The translations under genes were made by a program, and so were the position numbers. A stretch of 10,230 nucleotides of DNA from an uncultured Fusibacter sp. GTDB lineage: Bacteria > Bacillota > Clostridia > Peptostreptococcales > Acidaminobacteraceae. Every line of letters starts with the position of its first letter. Within the stretch, counting starts at the first letter, position 1. Of the stretch, positions 1 to 7,680 are shown piece by piece. The notes beneath the pieces were generated by a model. It saw only the letters and a list, made by a program, of their open reading frames with translations. It was not told the DNA's origin and ran no database searches. The DNA is taken from the NCBI GenBank assembly GCA_937958285.1, contig CALFXQ010000421.1:1-10230 (forward strand). Direction: 5' to 3'.

Positions 1-1
1 C

Positions 2-604
2 AATTTAGAATATGTGAAACAAAATAGTATGATCAATGATTTGCCATCTATTGAGGTTTCTCCACTTCAAGGGAAATTATTAAGTATTTTTGTTCGCATG
101 ATTCAGGCAAAGAGAGTTTTAGAAATAGGGACACTAGCGGGTTATAGTACCCTTTGGATGGCACAGAGCATTGGTCCCAATGGCATCGTAATAACACTAG
201 AAGTGAGCGAAGAATACGCCAAAATTGCACGGCAAAATTTTAAGTTTGCGGGTTTAGAAGATGTGATAGAAGTGCTTGATGGCCCAGCTATTGAATCCTT
301 AGAAAAGCTATGCGCTCAGAATATTGAACCCTTTGATTTAATATTTATTGATGCAGATAAGAAAAACAATCCAATCTATTTAGAATTCGCTTTAAAACTT
401 ATTCGAGACGGCGGAGTTGTAATCGGTGATAATGTGGTGCGTAATGGAGAAGTAAGCGATACTTTGAGTGACGATTTATCTGCACAGGGCGTGCGGGATT
501 TTGTTTGTGCAATGGGCAGTAATAAAAAGATAACAGCGACTGCAATTCAAACAGTGGGTTCTAAGGGTTGGGATGGTTTTAGCATAGCCATCGTGAGTAA
601 ATAA
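2..604 (+). CDS. Class I SAM-dependent O-methyltransferase, 5' end cut by window edge
   Basis: This is a methyltransferase of the CCoAOMT-like (methyltransf_3) family, which moves a methyl group from S-adenosylmethionine to a hydroxyl, usually with a divalent metal. The frame is open to the left edge (N-L-E-Y before a GTG at 14), and family members have more N-terminal sequence, so the true start lies outside the window. Counting from the GTG at 14, the SAM-binding motif I is VLEIGTLAGYSTLW (35-48). FIDADK (111-116) and GDN (138-140) give the expected metal ligands D113, D139 and N140. The end, GWDGFSIAIVSK, is typical of the family. The substrate cannot be read from the sequence. A tRNA-modifying relative (TrmR/YrrM) is possible, but the downstream gene does not support that. 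No terminator separates it from the lipoprotein gene 75 bases on, so the two may share a transcript. The fold assignment is firm and the substrate unknown. Confidence 0.9.
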   Translation, partial: NLEYVKQNSMINDLPSIEVSPLQGKLLSIFVRMIQAKRVLEIGTLAGYSTLWMAQSIGPNGIVITLEVSEEYAKIARQNFKFAGLEDVIEVLDGPAIESLEKLCAQNIEPFDLIFIDADKKNNPIYLEFALKLIRDGGVVIGDNVVRNGEVSDTLSDDLSAQGVRDFVCAMGSNKKITATAIQTVGSKGWDGFSIAIVSK

Positions 605-679
605 ATCGCGTTTCGGTGGTATTGCTGTACTACTAGACTTGGCAGAAATTCTTTATCTATAGAAACGAGGCGTAAAAGC

Positions 680-985
680 ATGAAAAAATTGATTCCAATT
701 GTTGTTTTTATCATCATTGCCTTGGTTGGATGCTCGGCAAATCGAGGTGTACTTACCATGGAAAAATTTAAAGAGATTCAAGTAGGCATGACATTTGAAA
801 ATGTTGTAGATATTATTGGTGTGGAAGGTGAAATTGCTGCGGAGGCTGGAGAACTGGGTACAGAGTTCTATACAGTTTTATACTCGTATTCGGGGGATAA
901 AATAAAAGGTAGCACGGGAGCAACTGCAAACTTCCAATTCATTGGCAATAAGTTGGCAGCAAAAGTGCAGTATGGGTTAAAGTAG
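680..985 (+). CDS. Small lipoprotein, DUF3862-like
   Basis: A 101-residue predicted lipoprotein. It starts with MKK, has a hydrophobic stretch (4-17) and a lipobox ending in LVGC, so Cys18 should be lipidated and the protein held on the outer face of the membrane. The mature part (about 27-100), with MEKFKEIQVGMTFENVVDIIG followed by an aromatic segment and a QFIGNKLAAKVQYGL end, matches the general pattern of DUF3862 and the SmpA/OmlA/BLIP-like fold. There a first helix pair with a 'GMT..EV..IIG' turn packs on a small sheet. The biochemical role is not known. Some relatives with this fold act as assembly factors or inhibitors, but nothing here shows which. The start is supported by GAGG at 667-670, 9 bases before the ATG. 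It is followed directly by an intrinsic terminator, so it is the last gene of its transcript. Confidence 0.82.
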   Translation: MKKLIPIVVFIIIALVGCSANRGVLTMEKFKEIQVGMTFENVVDIIGVEGEIAAEAGELGTEFYTVLYSYSGDKIKGSTGATANFQFIGNKLAAKVQYGLK

Positions 986-991
986 AGCAAG

Positions 992-1022
992 AAAGCACTA
1001 TCGAATAGGATAGTGCTTTTTT
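992..1022 (+). terminator. Intrinsic terminator after the small lipoprotein gene
   Basis: A perfect 11-bp stem (992-1002 pairing with 1009-1019, arms AAAGCACTATC and GATAGTGCTTT) closes a 6-base loop and runs into a T-rich tract (1017-1022, then ATTTTG). It begins 6 bases after the stop codon of the lipoprotein gene. Because the arms carry A at one end and T at the other, it could also work weakly on the opposite strand, although no minus-strand gene reaches it. Confidence 0.88.
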
Positions 1023-1036
1023 ATTTTGTGCAAAGG

Positions 1037-1066
1037 TTGATTCGCAATTCTCATTAAGGGTATCCT
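1037..1066 (+). promoter_or_regulatory. Possible sigma-A promoter for the binding-protein/kinase unit
   Basis: TTGATT (1037-1042) and TATCCT (1061-1066) are separated by 18 bases, each matching the consensus hexamer at 4 of 6 positions. The site lies just past the terminator and about 38 bases ahead of the chosen ATG at 1104, a sensible place for the promoter of the next transcript. The match is modest, so this is a candidate only. Confidence 0.32.
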
Positions 1067-1090
1067 TATTACAGTGTATATCTACTCAAA

Positions 1091-1097
1091 AGGAAGG
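1091..1097 (+). promoter_or_regulatory. Ribosome binding site deciding the start of the binding protein
   Basis: AGGAAGG lies 6 bases before the ATG at 1104. The longer open frame from a GTG at 1074 would place this site inside the coding region and has no comparable site ahead of it, so 1104 is preferred. An ATG at 1119, preceded by a GGGGG run, is the only other reasonable choice. Confidence 0.65.
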
Positions 1098-1103
1098 TGT
1101 CTC

Positions 1104-2282
1104 ATGGGGGAAAACTTGATGGTATATGATCCTAATCATGCTAATTATCTTAGAAAAGTCAACTGTTTAAGACACGGCATAAAGTGGTTCAGTGTTTTAT
1201 TGATAGCCCTCATGGTCATTATGCTTTTGGGCTGCGAAAAAGCGCCGATCAAAATTGGCTTTATAGCGGATTTGAGTGCTAAAACTTCTCAGCTCGGTGT
1301 GGATGCGCGCAATGCCATGCTGCTAAGAGTAGAGCAAATTAATAACCAAGGTGGCGTTAAGGGTAGAATGCTCGAAGTGGTGGTAAAGGACGATAAAGGC
1401 GATGTGGCCTTGGCAAAGGAACACTTTACAGCGTTTAAGGCTGAAGGTGTACAATATGTGGTTGGTCCACTCACGAGTTCATTGGCTGAGCCTGCGCTCA
1501 ACGCCCAGTCTGAAGATCTCTTAATTGTCTCGCCGTCCATTAGCGGCGATGTGGGAACCGCACAAGATGACTACTTTATTAGAACTTGCCAGTTGAACAT
1601 TCAACAAGCTAGACAGCTATCAGATTTTTTGCTTAAAAAGCAAGTACCAGAAGTTGCAATTATTTATACCTTAACAAATAGAAGCTATACAGAGACGATG
1701 ATGCAGAGTTTTAAAGCGCTCTATGAAGAAAATGGTGGAAAAGTTGCCAGCGTAATCAGCTACGAAGAGGGCGCTTCACTTAAAGACCTGGCGGAGCAAG
1801 CATTCGCTACTGGTGCAGGACATACGGTAATTGCCAGTCATTCACTAGATACTGCTGTAATCCAGCAACATCTCAAGCAACTAGATCCAACACATCAGAC
1901 TTATGGGATTCAATGGGCGATGACCCACGATCTTATAGAGAACGGTGGTAGGGCCGTTGAGGGCATGTATTTTATAGGCAATTATAAGGCCGAGGTCGAT
2001 AGTGAAGCCTATGTGCAATTTACAAAGGCCTATTCAGATGCTTATAATTATCCGGCTGCCTTTATCACGTACTGGACCTACGACACCATCGAAGTCTTGG
2101 TATATGGCCTAAATAATGGCAAGTCATTGAATCCGGTGGATGTAAAGGCTGCCATTATTGAAAAAGGAGATTTTGAGGGCATCGATCAAAGGTTTTCGAT
2201 AGATGCTTTTGGAGATTCTAACAAACAGTATTCAGTATTTGAACTGAAGTCTGGTGCCTTTATGCCGATTAAGTACGAATAG
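1104..2282 (+). CDS. Leu/Ile/Val-type solute-binding lipoprotein (type I periplasmic-binding fold)
   Basis: A 392-residue substrate-binding protein of the LivJ/LivK (Peripla_BP_6) family. It has an unusually long hydrophilic lead of about 27 residues, then a hydrophobic segment and a lipobox ending LLGC, with Cys44 as the lipidation site. The mature protein opens with the first strand IKIGFIADLS and continues with the family pattern: VEQINNQGGVKGRMLEVVVKDDKGD, a VVGPLTSS turn, a SPSIS segment, a second-lobe VAIIYTLTNRSYTETM strand-helix, and YDTIEVLVYGL near the end. It should bind a small ligand outside the cell, such as an amino acid, amide or related compound. The ligand cannot be predicted. 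Permease and ATPase genes are absent, and a histidine kinase gene follows after 49 bases. A role as the ligand-binding partner of that kinase is therefore more likely than transport, though an unlinked transporter cannot be excluded. Confidence 0.9.
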   Translation: MGENLMVYDPNHANYLRKVNCLRHGIKWFSVLLIALMVIMLLGCEKAPIKIGFIADLSAKTSQLGVDARNAMLLRVEQINNQGGVKGRMLEVVVKDDKGDVALAKEHFTAFKAEGVQYVVGPLTSSLAEPALNAQSEDLLIVSPSISGDVGTAQDDYFIRTCQLNIQQARQLSDFLLKKQVPEVAIIYTLTNRSYTETMMQSFKALYEENGGKVASVISYEEGASLKDLAEQAFATGAGHTVIASHSLDTAVIQQHLKQLDPTHQTYGIQWAMTHDLIENGGRAVEGMYFIGNYKAEVDSEAYVQFTKAYSDAYNYPAAFITYWTYDTIEVLVYGLNNGKSLNPVDVKAAIIEKGDFEGIDQRFSIDAFGDSNKQYSVFELKSGAFMPIKYE

Positions 2283-2320
2283 CGCCTTTGGCGGATTGTG
2301 TTCAAAATACATTTTGAAAG

Positions 2321-2326
2321 AAGGGG
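2321..2326 (+). promoter_or_regulatory. Ribosome binding site deciding the start of the histidine kinase
   Basis: AAGGGG, within a purine run that begins near 2317, lies 5 bases before the ATG at 2332. The frame stays open back to an ATG at 2254 inside the binding-protein gene, but that would add 26 residues (MPLCRLSTNS...) with no ribosome binding site and no signal or membrane character. The start at 2332 is therefore preferred. Confidence 0.7.
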
Positions 2327-2331
2327 ATGGC

Positions 2332-4233
2332 ATGTCTCTAGGATTTAACCAGCACTTACACAGACTTGGACTAAGGTATATTATAGTGCCTTACATTGTC
2401 ATTCTCATCCTCTCTACATTCTATTCATACGATACATTTAGGGAAGAAGCGCACCACGAAAACGAAAGAACCTTGGCCATCCTGACTTTACAGGTCAATC
2501 ACTATTTAGAGCATCCTATTTCAGAGGTTGAACAGTTTTATCATCTGTGGACCAATGAGGAATTCTCTAATGATCAAATTGAGGAGAGTTTCTTCTCTTA
2601 CATCGATCGATTTGAAGTGATTAGTCGTGAAGGCTATATTGTGCACACTTTTCCTGAAATTGTGGATCGCGTGGGATTTGATGCGTCAAAGTCGGAGGCC
2701 TTTAAGGTTAAGGGCGTGGGAAAACCTCAAATGTTGGGCACTGTGATGGACATTGTAATGGGTAAACCAGCGCTCTCCATTGCCGTTCGCACAGATGCAG
2801 ATGAAGTTTTGGTTGCAATTCTCAACCTTGATGGGTTGCGAGATTTTGTGAAGGGCTTATTTGAGGGTATCGATCAAGAAGTGCTGATTACTGATAAGTC
2901 AGGCACCATTATTGCCGACAATTCAGGTGAATTTGTGGCGACAAGGGCATCTTTCCCGCATTATAGTGATATTCAGGCCAGTGATAAAAACCGCATGGAG
3001 GGGTTTAGATTTAACGAAAAGACCTACTCCATTTATTACAATGAACTCTTCAGTGACAATTGGTATTTAGTGGTGCTCAACGAAGAGCTAACCATTTATG
3101 CTAAAGTGCTGCGACAGTTAGCGCCCTATGTACTGCTATCCTTGATGATTCCCCTTATGTTTGTGGGGTTTTCACGTACTTCGAACAAGTTTGCCAAGGC
3201 CTTTAGCCATTACTATGTAATAACAGAGCGTATTGCCGGTGGTGACTATAATTTGCCAATGACTGAAAATGTCTTTAGGGAATTCAACCTCCTTCACGAT
3301 AATTTTATGCGCATGGTGAAGGGCGTTCAAAATCGTGAGGATGAAATTCACGAACTAAATGAAGAACTCGAAGAGCTAGTGGCAACAAAGGAGCAAGATT
3401 TACAATCCGCTGTGCTACAGTTGAGCGTGGCTCAGGAACAGCTCTTTAAAGCCGAGAAGTCGAGAGCATTACAAGCGCTCGTGTCTGGCATGACTCATGA
3501 ATTAAACACGCCATTAGGTATTGCAATTACTTTGAATTCACATTTGGAGCAGCTTGCCAGAGATCACCGTGGGCAGCTCGAGGCAAATCATTGCAATATG
3601 AGTCTATACGATGGTTTTTTTGAAGATTCGAGAGATGGCTATATGCTTCTAAGTAAAAACTTAGAGTATTTGGCACAGCTGATCGATAGCTTTAAGCGCA
3701 TTGCCATAAATCAAGAGCAGGAGAATATCGAGGTGTTTTCTTTAAAAAAATATCTCAATGATATTTTATTAGTACACAAATCAGAATTGAGTCGCCAACG
3801 CATCGAAGCGGTAACTGACATTGAAGATCGCAGCATTCGCAGCTATCCCGACCTTTTTGGCAAGCTGTTTAGCATTTTAATCAAGAATAGCATGGATCAT
3901 GCATTTGACTCGAGTATCACCTCACCGAAAATTCAACTGACATGTGTCTTTGAAGATAGCTATTTATCACTCTATTATCGCGACAATGGCATCGGTGTAT
4001 CGGAGGAGATATTATCGAACGTCTTTGACCCCTTTGTCACATCCAAACGCGGCAGTGGCAATTCGGGCTTAGGGATGAGTATTTTAAACAACATTGTGGT
4101 GGATCAATTGAAGGGGACTGTGGACTTAAGCAATGGCCATCCTGGGGTGTTATTTGATATTAAAATTCCCCTCTTTGTGTATAGTGAAGCCCTGGGAATT
4201 ATGCAAACACAAGTAAAACGAGCCGGTGATTAG
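2332..4233 (+). CDS. Membrane sensor histidine kinase with extracellular Cache-like domain
   Basis: A 633-residue sensor kinase. A first membrane helix (about 15-31) is followed by an extracellular region (about 35-258) that looks like a double Cache domain, with segments such as EVLITDKSGTIIADN (183-197) and NWYLVVLN (243-250). A second helix (about 262-281) leads to a HAMP-like linker, then a coiled coil (about 335-380). The dimerisation/phosphoacceptor helix carries MTHELNTPLG with His389. The ATPase domain shows the N box LIKNSMDHA (N519), the G1 box RDNGIG (D551), the F box FDPF (565-568) and the G2 box NSGLGMSI (577-584). All catalytic residues are present. The HELNTPLG type resembles the HPK4 class. 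No receiver domain is fused, and no response regulator gene adjoins. It most likely works with the upstream binding protein. Its end converges with the GH3 gene, leaving 15 bases between stop codons. Confidence 0.93.
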   Translation: MSLGFNQHLHRLGLRYIIVPYIVILILSTFYSYDTFREEAHHENERTLAILTLQVNHYLEHPISEVEQFYHLWTNEEFSNDQIEESFFSYIDRFEVISREGYIVHTFPEIVDRVGFDASKSEAFKVKGVGKPQMLGTVMDIVMGKPALSIAVRTDADEVLVAILNLDGLRDFVKGLFEGIDQEVLITDKSGTIIADNSGEFVATRASFPHYSDIQASDKNRMEGFRFNEKTYSIYYNELFSDNWYLVVLNEELTIYAKVLRQLAPYVLLSLMIPLMFVGFSRTSNKFAKAFSHYYVITERIAGGDYNLPMTENVFREFNLLHDNFMRMVKGVQNREDEIHELNEELEELVATKEQDLQSAVLQLSVAQEQLFKAEKSRALQALVSGMTHELNTPLGIAITLNSHLEQLARDHRGQLEANHCNMSLYDGFFEDSRDGYMLLSKNLEYLAQLIDSFKRIAINQEQENIEVFSLKKYLNDILLVHKSELSRQRIEAVTDIEDRSIRSYPDLFGKLFSILIKNSMDHAFDSSITSPKIQLTCVFEDSYLSLYYRDNGIGVSEEILSNVFDPFVTSKRGSGNSGLGMSILNNIVVDQLKGTVDLSNGHPGVLFDIKIPLFVYSEALGIMQTQVKRAGD

Positions 4234-4260
4234 GTTGCAAAATGCAACTTAATCCCGGCT
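4221..4260 (-). terminator. Convergent terminator hairpin holding both stop codons
   Basis: The left arm 4221-4239 pairs with the right arm 4243-4260 to give about 18 base pairs with one bulged base (T4227) and one G-T pair around a 3-base loop. The stem contains the TAG of the histidine kinase (4231-4233) in one arm and the stop of the GH3 gene (4249-4251, minus strand) in the other. On the minus strand the hairpin is followed by CGTTTTACTTGTGTTTG, a fair U-rich tail. On the plus strand the tail is poor (CATAAAGTTT). It therefore looks best as the terminator of the XRE-GH3 operon and may also block plus-strand read-through. Confidence 0.68.
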
Positions 4261-6675
4261 CATAAAGTTTCTAATAGCAGAAAGATAGCGCCCATTCATT
4301 ATGTGCAGAAGGGTTTCTAAGGTTTGCATCGAGAGTTGGCCATTGGTCACAAGCACAAAGCTGCGAAGTGGCATTTCCTCGAAAGCGCTCTTTAATCGGT
4401 CTACAAGTGCTTCGTCGTGACCGTGTTCCATAGCCACCTTAATAAATTGATTAATGGCGTAGTGATAAATCCAGCTGCCCAACTTGGAGACTCGTAAATC
4501 TCCCAGTGTGGTATTGAGTGAAAAGTCGCCACGTTTTATATGGGCACTTTTTGGCAGCTCGCGGTGGAGTAATTTTTTAAAACTCTCTTCGCTTACTTTT
4601 AGGCCACGTTTGGCCTTTTGATAGTATTCAGGTGCAACTTGACGTAAATCAGGCACCGGAATATTGTGCCATCGAGAGTCCACTCGAACAAAGGCGCTGA
4701 GCAGAATGTCGCGTGAGGAGCGACCAACGCGAATCTCGAAGCGCCCAGACTCCACATGCCAATTTTCTTCTTGGGTGTGATAATAGGCAAAGGCGCGTTT
4801 GTCTAAAACAAAGCGCACGATTTTCATTTCGTCGGGGTCGAGCCATATTTTTTCGAAACCCTTTAGTTCTTGCTCAGGCCTGTAAATTGTGGAGTCGTTG
4901 TCGTGCACGTAGAGCTGCACAATTTCAGCCCCTGTTACCATACCCACATTGCGCACTTCAACGGTTACAATTAACTGCTCATCGCAGTTGATGCGCTTGT
5001 GGCTAAGGCGAATGTGCTCATAACTAAAGGTCGTATAACTCAGTCCGTGCCCGAAGGGGAAGAGCACGGGTTTTTTAAAGGTGTCGTAGTCTCTGTAGCC
5101 CACGTAAAGGCCTTCGCGGTACTCCACCACCTGGGTATTGGTGGCGAAATTTTCAGATGCTGCACAGGATTCAAGGTTTATTGGGAAAGTCTCAGCTAGC
5201 TTTCCGGAGGGAATTTCTGTACCATACAATAAGTCGATAATGGCTTCTCCACCAGCTTCTCCTCCTAAATAAGCCTCAAGTACCGCTTTTACACGACCTA
5301 GCCAAGGCATTAAAACAGGCGCTCCGTTTTGCAAAACCACAATCACCCGTGGATGTTCATCGCATAATTGCGAAATGAGTGCATTGTGGGAGGTGGGTAA
5401 ATTCAAATGGGTGCGGTCAAAACCCTCTGACTCGTAGTCGGCGGTTAGTCCGGCAAAGACCACCACCACCTCAGCTAAACGTGCTGCTTTCGTAGCCTCT
5501 TCTATTAAAGTGGCATCGGGCTTGTCGGTCTTAATATTGTAGCCGCGACAATACTGAAAGGGGTATCTTAACTTTTCGAGATAGTCTTTTGCACTTACTA
5601 ATTGCAAGGGGTTAATCATTGAAGAGCCGCTACCTTGATATCTGGGCTTTTCGAAGAATTCACCTACAAAGAGAACGGATTTCTTTATCTGAAGTGGTAA
5701 AATGCCACTTTCGTTTTTTAAGAGCACAGCAGATTCTACAGCAGCTCTCTTGGCCAATTCGTGATGGGCCTCGGCGTTGTATTTATATTCTGGTCTTCTC
5801 AGTTGATGTAGTTTAAAGACAAGATTCAAAAGCCTCTCGGCGGTTTGGTCTAACACGGACTCATCGAGTGTACCTATGCGCACAGCCTTAACGAGCATGC
5901 GATCTGTTAAGCCCTTGCAACCAGGCATTTCTAGATCGAGGCCAGCTTTTAGAGCATCTATGCGATTGTCTACAGCACCCCAGTCGCTTATGACGATGCC
6001 TTGGTGTTGCCACTCTTCTCTCAGAATTTGAGTCAGTAAGCGATAATTCTCACTGCAATACACGCCGTCTAACATATTGTATGCGCTCATCACTGTCCAG
6101 GGATGGGCTTTTTTTATGGCCATTTCGAATGCCGATAAATAGATTTCTCTCAATGTTCTTTCATCGACCACCGAATCTGTTGTCATACGTCGGTACTCTT
6201 GGTTATTGGCGGCAAAGTGTTTTAGTGATGTGCCGATGCCCATGCTTTGAACACCGGTAATAAAGCCAATTGCCAGTTCTCCAGTAAGATATGGATCTTC
6301 AGAAAAGTACTCAAAGTTACGTCCACATAATGGGGACCGCTTAATGTTCACACCAGGACCAAGTAAGATTTGAACATCTTCTTGAAGACATTCTTCACCG
6401 AGTGCTATGCCAATCTCGTACAAAAGGGATCGATTCCAAGAACTCGCAGTTGCAGAGGCTGTAGGGAAACAGGTGGCCGGTTCACTCATATTTACGCCTA
6501 AATGATCACTCTCACCCTTTTGCTTTCTAAGACCATGGGGGCCATCGGCAACAGCAATAGAGGGAATACTGTGGCGTGCTATTTTTTTTAGACTCCAAAA
6601 ATCTTCACCAGAGCACAGTGACGCTTTTTCGTGCAAGGTCATCTTTTTCACAAGATCTCGAATTGAGGTATCCAT
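4249..6675 (-). CDS. Glycoside hydrolase family 3 beta-glycosidase (beta-glucosidase-like)
   Basis: An 808-residue GH3 enzyme that should remove terminal beta-linked sugars, most often glucose, from oligosaccharides or glycosides. The N-terminal TIM-barrel domain (about 5-285) has VADGPHGLR (42-50), GPGVNIKRSPLCGRNFEYFSEDP (106-128), KHFAANNQE (152-160) and VISDWGA (228-234), with Asp231 as the nucleophile. The second domain (about 310-500) has LLKNESGILPL (318-328) and YESEGFDR (414-421), where Glu417 or Glu415 is the likely acid/base. A fibronectin III-like domain follows (about 555-665; VQLYVHD, RPEQELKGFE). Residues about 670-808 form a helical extension typical of Firmicutes GH3 enzymes. 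No signal peptide is present, so it acts in the cytoplasm on imported substrates. AAGGAGA lies about 6 bases before the ATG. The exact sugar (glucose, xylose or GlcNAc) cannot be settled here. The gene follows the XRE regulator by 42 bases, probably in one operon. Confidence 0.93.
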   Translation of the reverse strand: MDTSIRDLVKKMTLHEKASLCSGEDFWSLKKIARHSIPSIAVADGPHGLRKQKGESDHLGVNMSEPATCFPTASATASSWNRSLLYEIGIALGEECLQEDVQILLGPGVNIKRSPLCGRNFEYFSEDPYLTGELAIGFITGVQSMGIGTSLKHFAANNQEYRRMTTDSVVDERTLREIYLSAFEMAIKKAHPWTVMSAYNMLDGVYCSENYRLLTQILREEWQHQGIVISDWGAVDNRIDALKAGLDLEMPGCKGLTDRMLVKAVRIGTLDESVLDQTAERLLNLVFKLHQLRRPEYKYNAEAHHELAKRAAVESAVLLKNESGILPLQIKKSVLFVGEFFEKPRYQGSGSSMINPLQLVSAKDYLEKLRYPFQYCRGYNIKTDKPDATLIEEATKAARLAEVVVVFAGLTADYESEGFDRTHLNLPTSHNALISQLCDEHPRVIVVLQNGAPVLMPWLGRVKAVLEAYLGGEAGGEAIIDLLYGTEIPSGKLAETFPINLESCAASENFATNTQVVEYREGLYVGYRDYDTFKKPVLFPFGHGLSYTTFSYEHIRLSHKRINCDEQLIVTVEVRNVGMVTGAEIVQLYVHDNDSTIYRPEQELKGFEKIWLDPDEMKIVRFVLDKRAFAYYHTQEENWHVESGRFEIRVGRSSRDILLSAFVRVDSRWHNIPVPDLRQVAPEYYQKAKRGLKVSEESFKKLLHRELPKSAHIKRGDFSLNTTLGDLRVSKLGSWIYHYAINQFIKVAMEHGHDEALVDRLKSAFEEMPLRSFVLVTNGQLSMQTLETLLHIMNGRYLSAIRNFMSRD

Positions 6676-6717
6676 AGACGATCTCCTTCTACGACCTAAT
6701 ACACAGCCGTATGATTG

Positions 6718-7671
6718 CTATAGCATATGTATACCCGCTTTAGACCCGTATAATACTTCGAGATGATTTTTCAAGCGCGCTTGTTCTGAATTGCTCATCA
6801 GCGAGAGGGCAACATTTAAATAGCTACTTGCTTGAGGGTGATCTAATTCGATTAAGGCCACGCCTTTTCTAAAGAGCAGTTGAGCAATCGATATTTTAGT
6901 ATAACTTGTTTTTGTGTCGCTAAGACAGGCATCTACGGTTTCAATCACTTTCTGGTGTTGACTGCCAGAGTGATAGACATAGGCCAAGTTCAAGTATGCC
7001 GCCGCTAAAAAGTCGGTAAAGCGATCGTTAATGGTCGGCAGCCCTTTGATGCGCTTTATGGTGGCACTGAGCAGTGCAATAGCCTTTTCGAAAGCGCCAG
7101 ATTGACGGTACACATAGGATAGGTAGAGCATGCAACTCACTTCAATGGCAATTGGATAATCCTGTGAATCCTCAGAATAGTATTTCGGCGACAGTGAAAG
7201 TAAAATGCTTTCCAGGTTGGCTATTGTGTCGGCCAGGGTATTTTGCGGATTCATCTTAAGGTTTTTAAGCGCATACATAAATTGGATTAAGGTTGCCGAG
7301 CCAGTACCTGGGGACTTATTGAGTTCTTGAATGCTGCTATCCGCATAAAGCTTTAGCGCGTCTACGTCGAAAGTGTTGATTAATTTATTGAAGGCAGAAA
7401 TATGCTCTTCGGAAAAAAGACTGATGAAGTTGCGCTTTCTTGCGATAAGTTCTATCAAATCGACTTTATAGAAGTCTGAGAGCATCTCGAGGGTGGATAG
7501 TTTTGGCTCGAATTGGTCTAATTCCAAGCGCCTGATTGTCTCTTCAGAGAATCCCGTTTTGTTTGCGACCTCGTGAAGGGTTAAATTCTTTTGCTTTCTT
7601 ATATCGCGAAGTAGCTCACCAATGTTTAGCTTGCCATTGAGCTGCTTTTTCGTTTTTTTGTCACCCAACAT
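6718..7671 (-). CDS. XRE-family HTH regulator with TPR-like C-terminal region
   Basis: A 317-residue transcription regulator. Residues about 18-78 form a Cro/C1-type helix-turn-helix (IGELLRDIRKQKNLTLHEVANKTGFSEETIRRLE, then PKLSTLEMLSDFYKVDL). The rest is all-helical, with repeated alanine/aromatic patterns such as MLYLSYVYRQSGAFEKAIALL and AAAYLNLAYVYHSGSQHQKVIE that look like tetratricopeptide repeats. HTH plus TPR at this length is the build of RRNPP-type peptide-responsive regulators (PlcR, Rgg, PrgX), but many XRE-TPR proteins have no known peptide, so this is only a possibility. AGGAGG (7681-7686) lies 9 bases before the ATG. A TTG one codon further up (7674) has a spacing of 6 and is almost equally good. 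It lies directly upstream of the GH3 gene on the same strand and divergent to the small ORF and GHKL kinase, either or both of which it may control. Confidence 0.88.
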   Translation of the reverse strand: MLGDKKTKKQLNGKLNIGELLRDIRKQKNLTLHEVANKTGFSEETIRRLELDQFEPKLSTLEMLSDFYKVDLIELIARKRNFISLFSEEHISAFNKLINTFDVDALKLYADSSIQELNKSPGTGSATLIQFMYALKNLKMNPQNTLADTIANLESILLSLSPKYYSEDSQDYPIAIEVSCMLYLSYVYRQSGAFEKAIALLSATIKRIKGLPTINDRFTDFLAAAYLNLAYVYHSGSQHQKVIETVDACLSDTKTSYTKISIAQLLFRKGVALIELDHPQASSYLNVALSLMSNSEQARLKNHLEVLYGSKAGIHML

Positions 7672-7680
7672 CAATTAGGT

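Noticed and set aside
2..604. Naming the methyltransferase TrmR/YrrM
   Set aside because: The family fits, but the usual neighbours (peptidase U32, udk, mltG region) are absent and the substrate cannot be told from sequence, so no symbol is given.
639..663. Promoter-like or sigma-54-like signals ahead of the small lipoprotein gene (TTGGCAG, TAGACT, TATAGA)
   Set aside because: The -12 GC of a sigma-54 site is missing. The best sigma-A pairing (TAGACT, 18 bases, TATAGA) matches 4 of 6 at each hexamer and would start transcription over the ribosome binding site.
2254..2331. Upstream extension of the histidine kinase frame into the binding-protein gene
   Set aside because: The extra 26 residues have no ribosome binding site and no signal or membrane pattern, and a strong site lies before the ATG at 2332.
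2175..2880. Similar GAGGGCATCGATCAA and GAGGGTATCGATCAA segments in the binding protein and kinase genes
   Set aside because: Both encode EGIDQ in different protein contexts with no further similarity around them. This is most likely chance.
4599..5816. Several open frames of 60-90 codons on both strands inside the GH3 gene
   Set aside because: They lie wholly within a well-supported GH3 coding region, have Arg/Ser/Cys-rich compositions typical of shadow frames, and show no recognisable domains.
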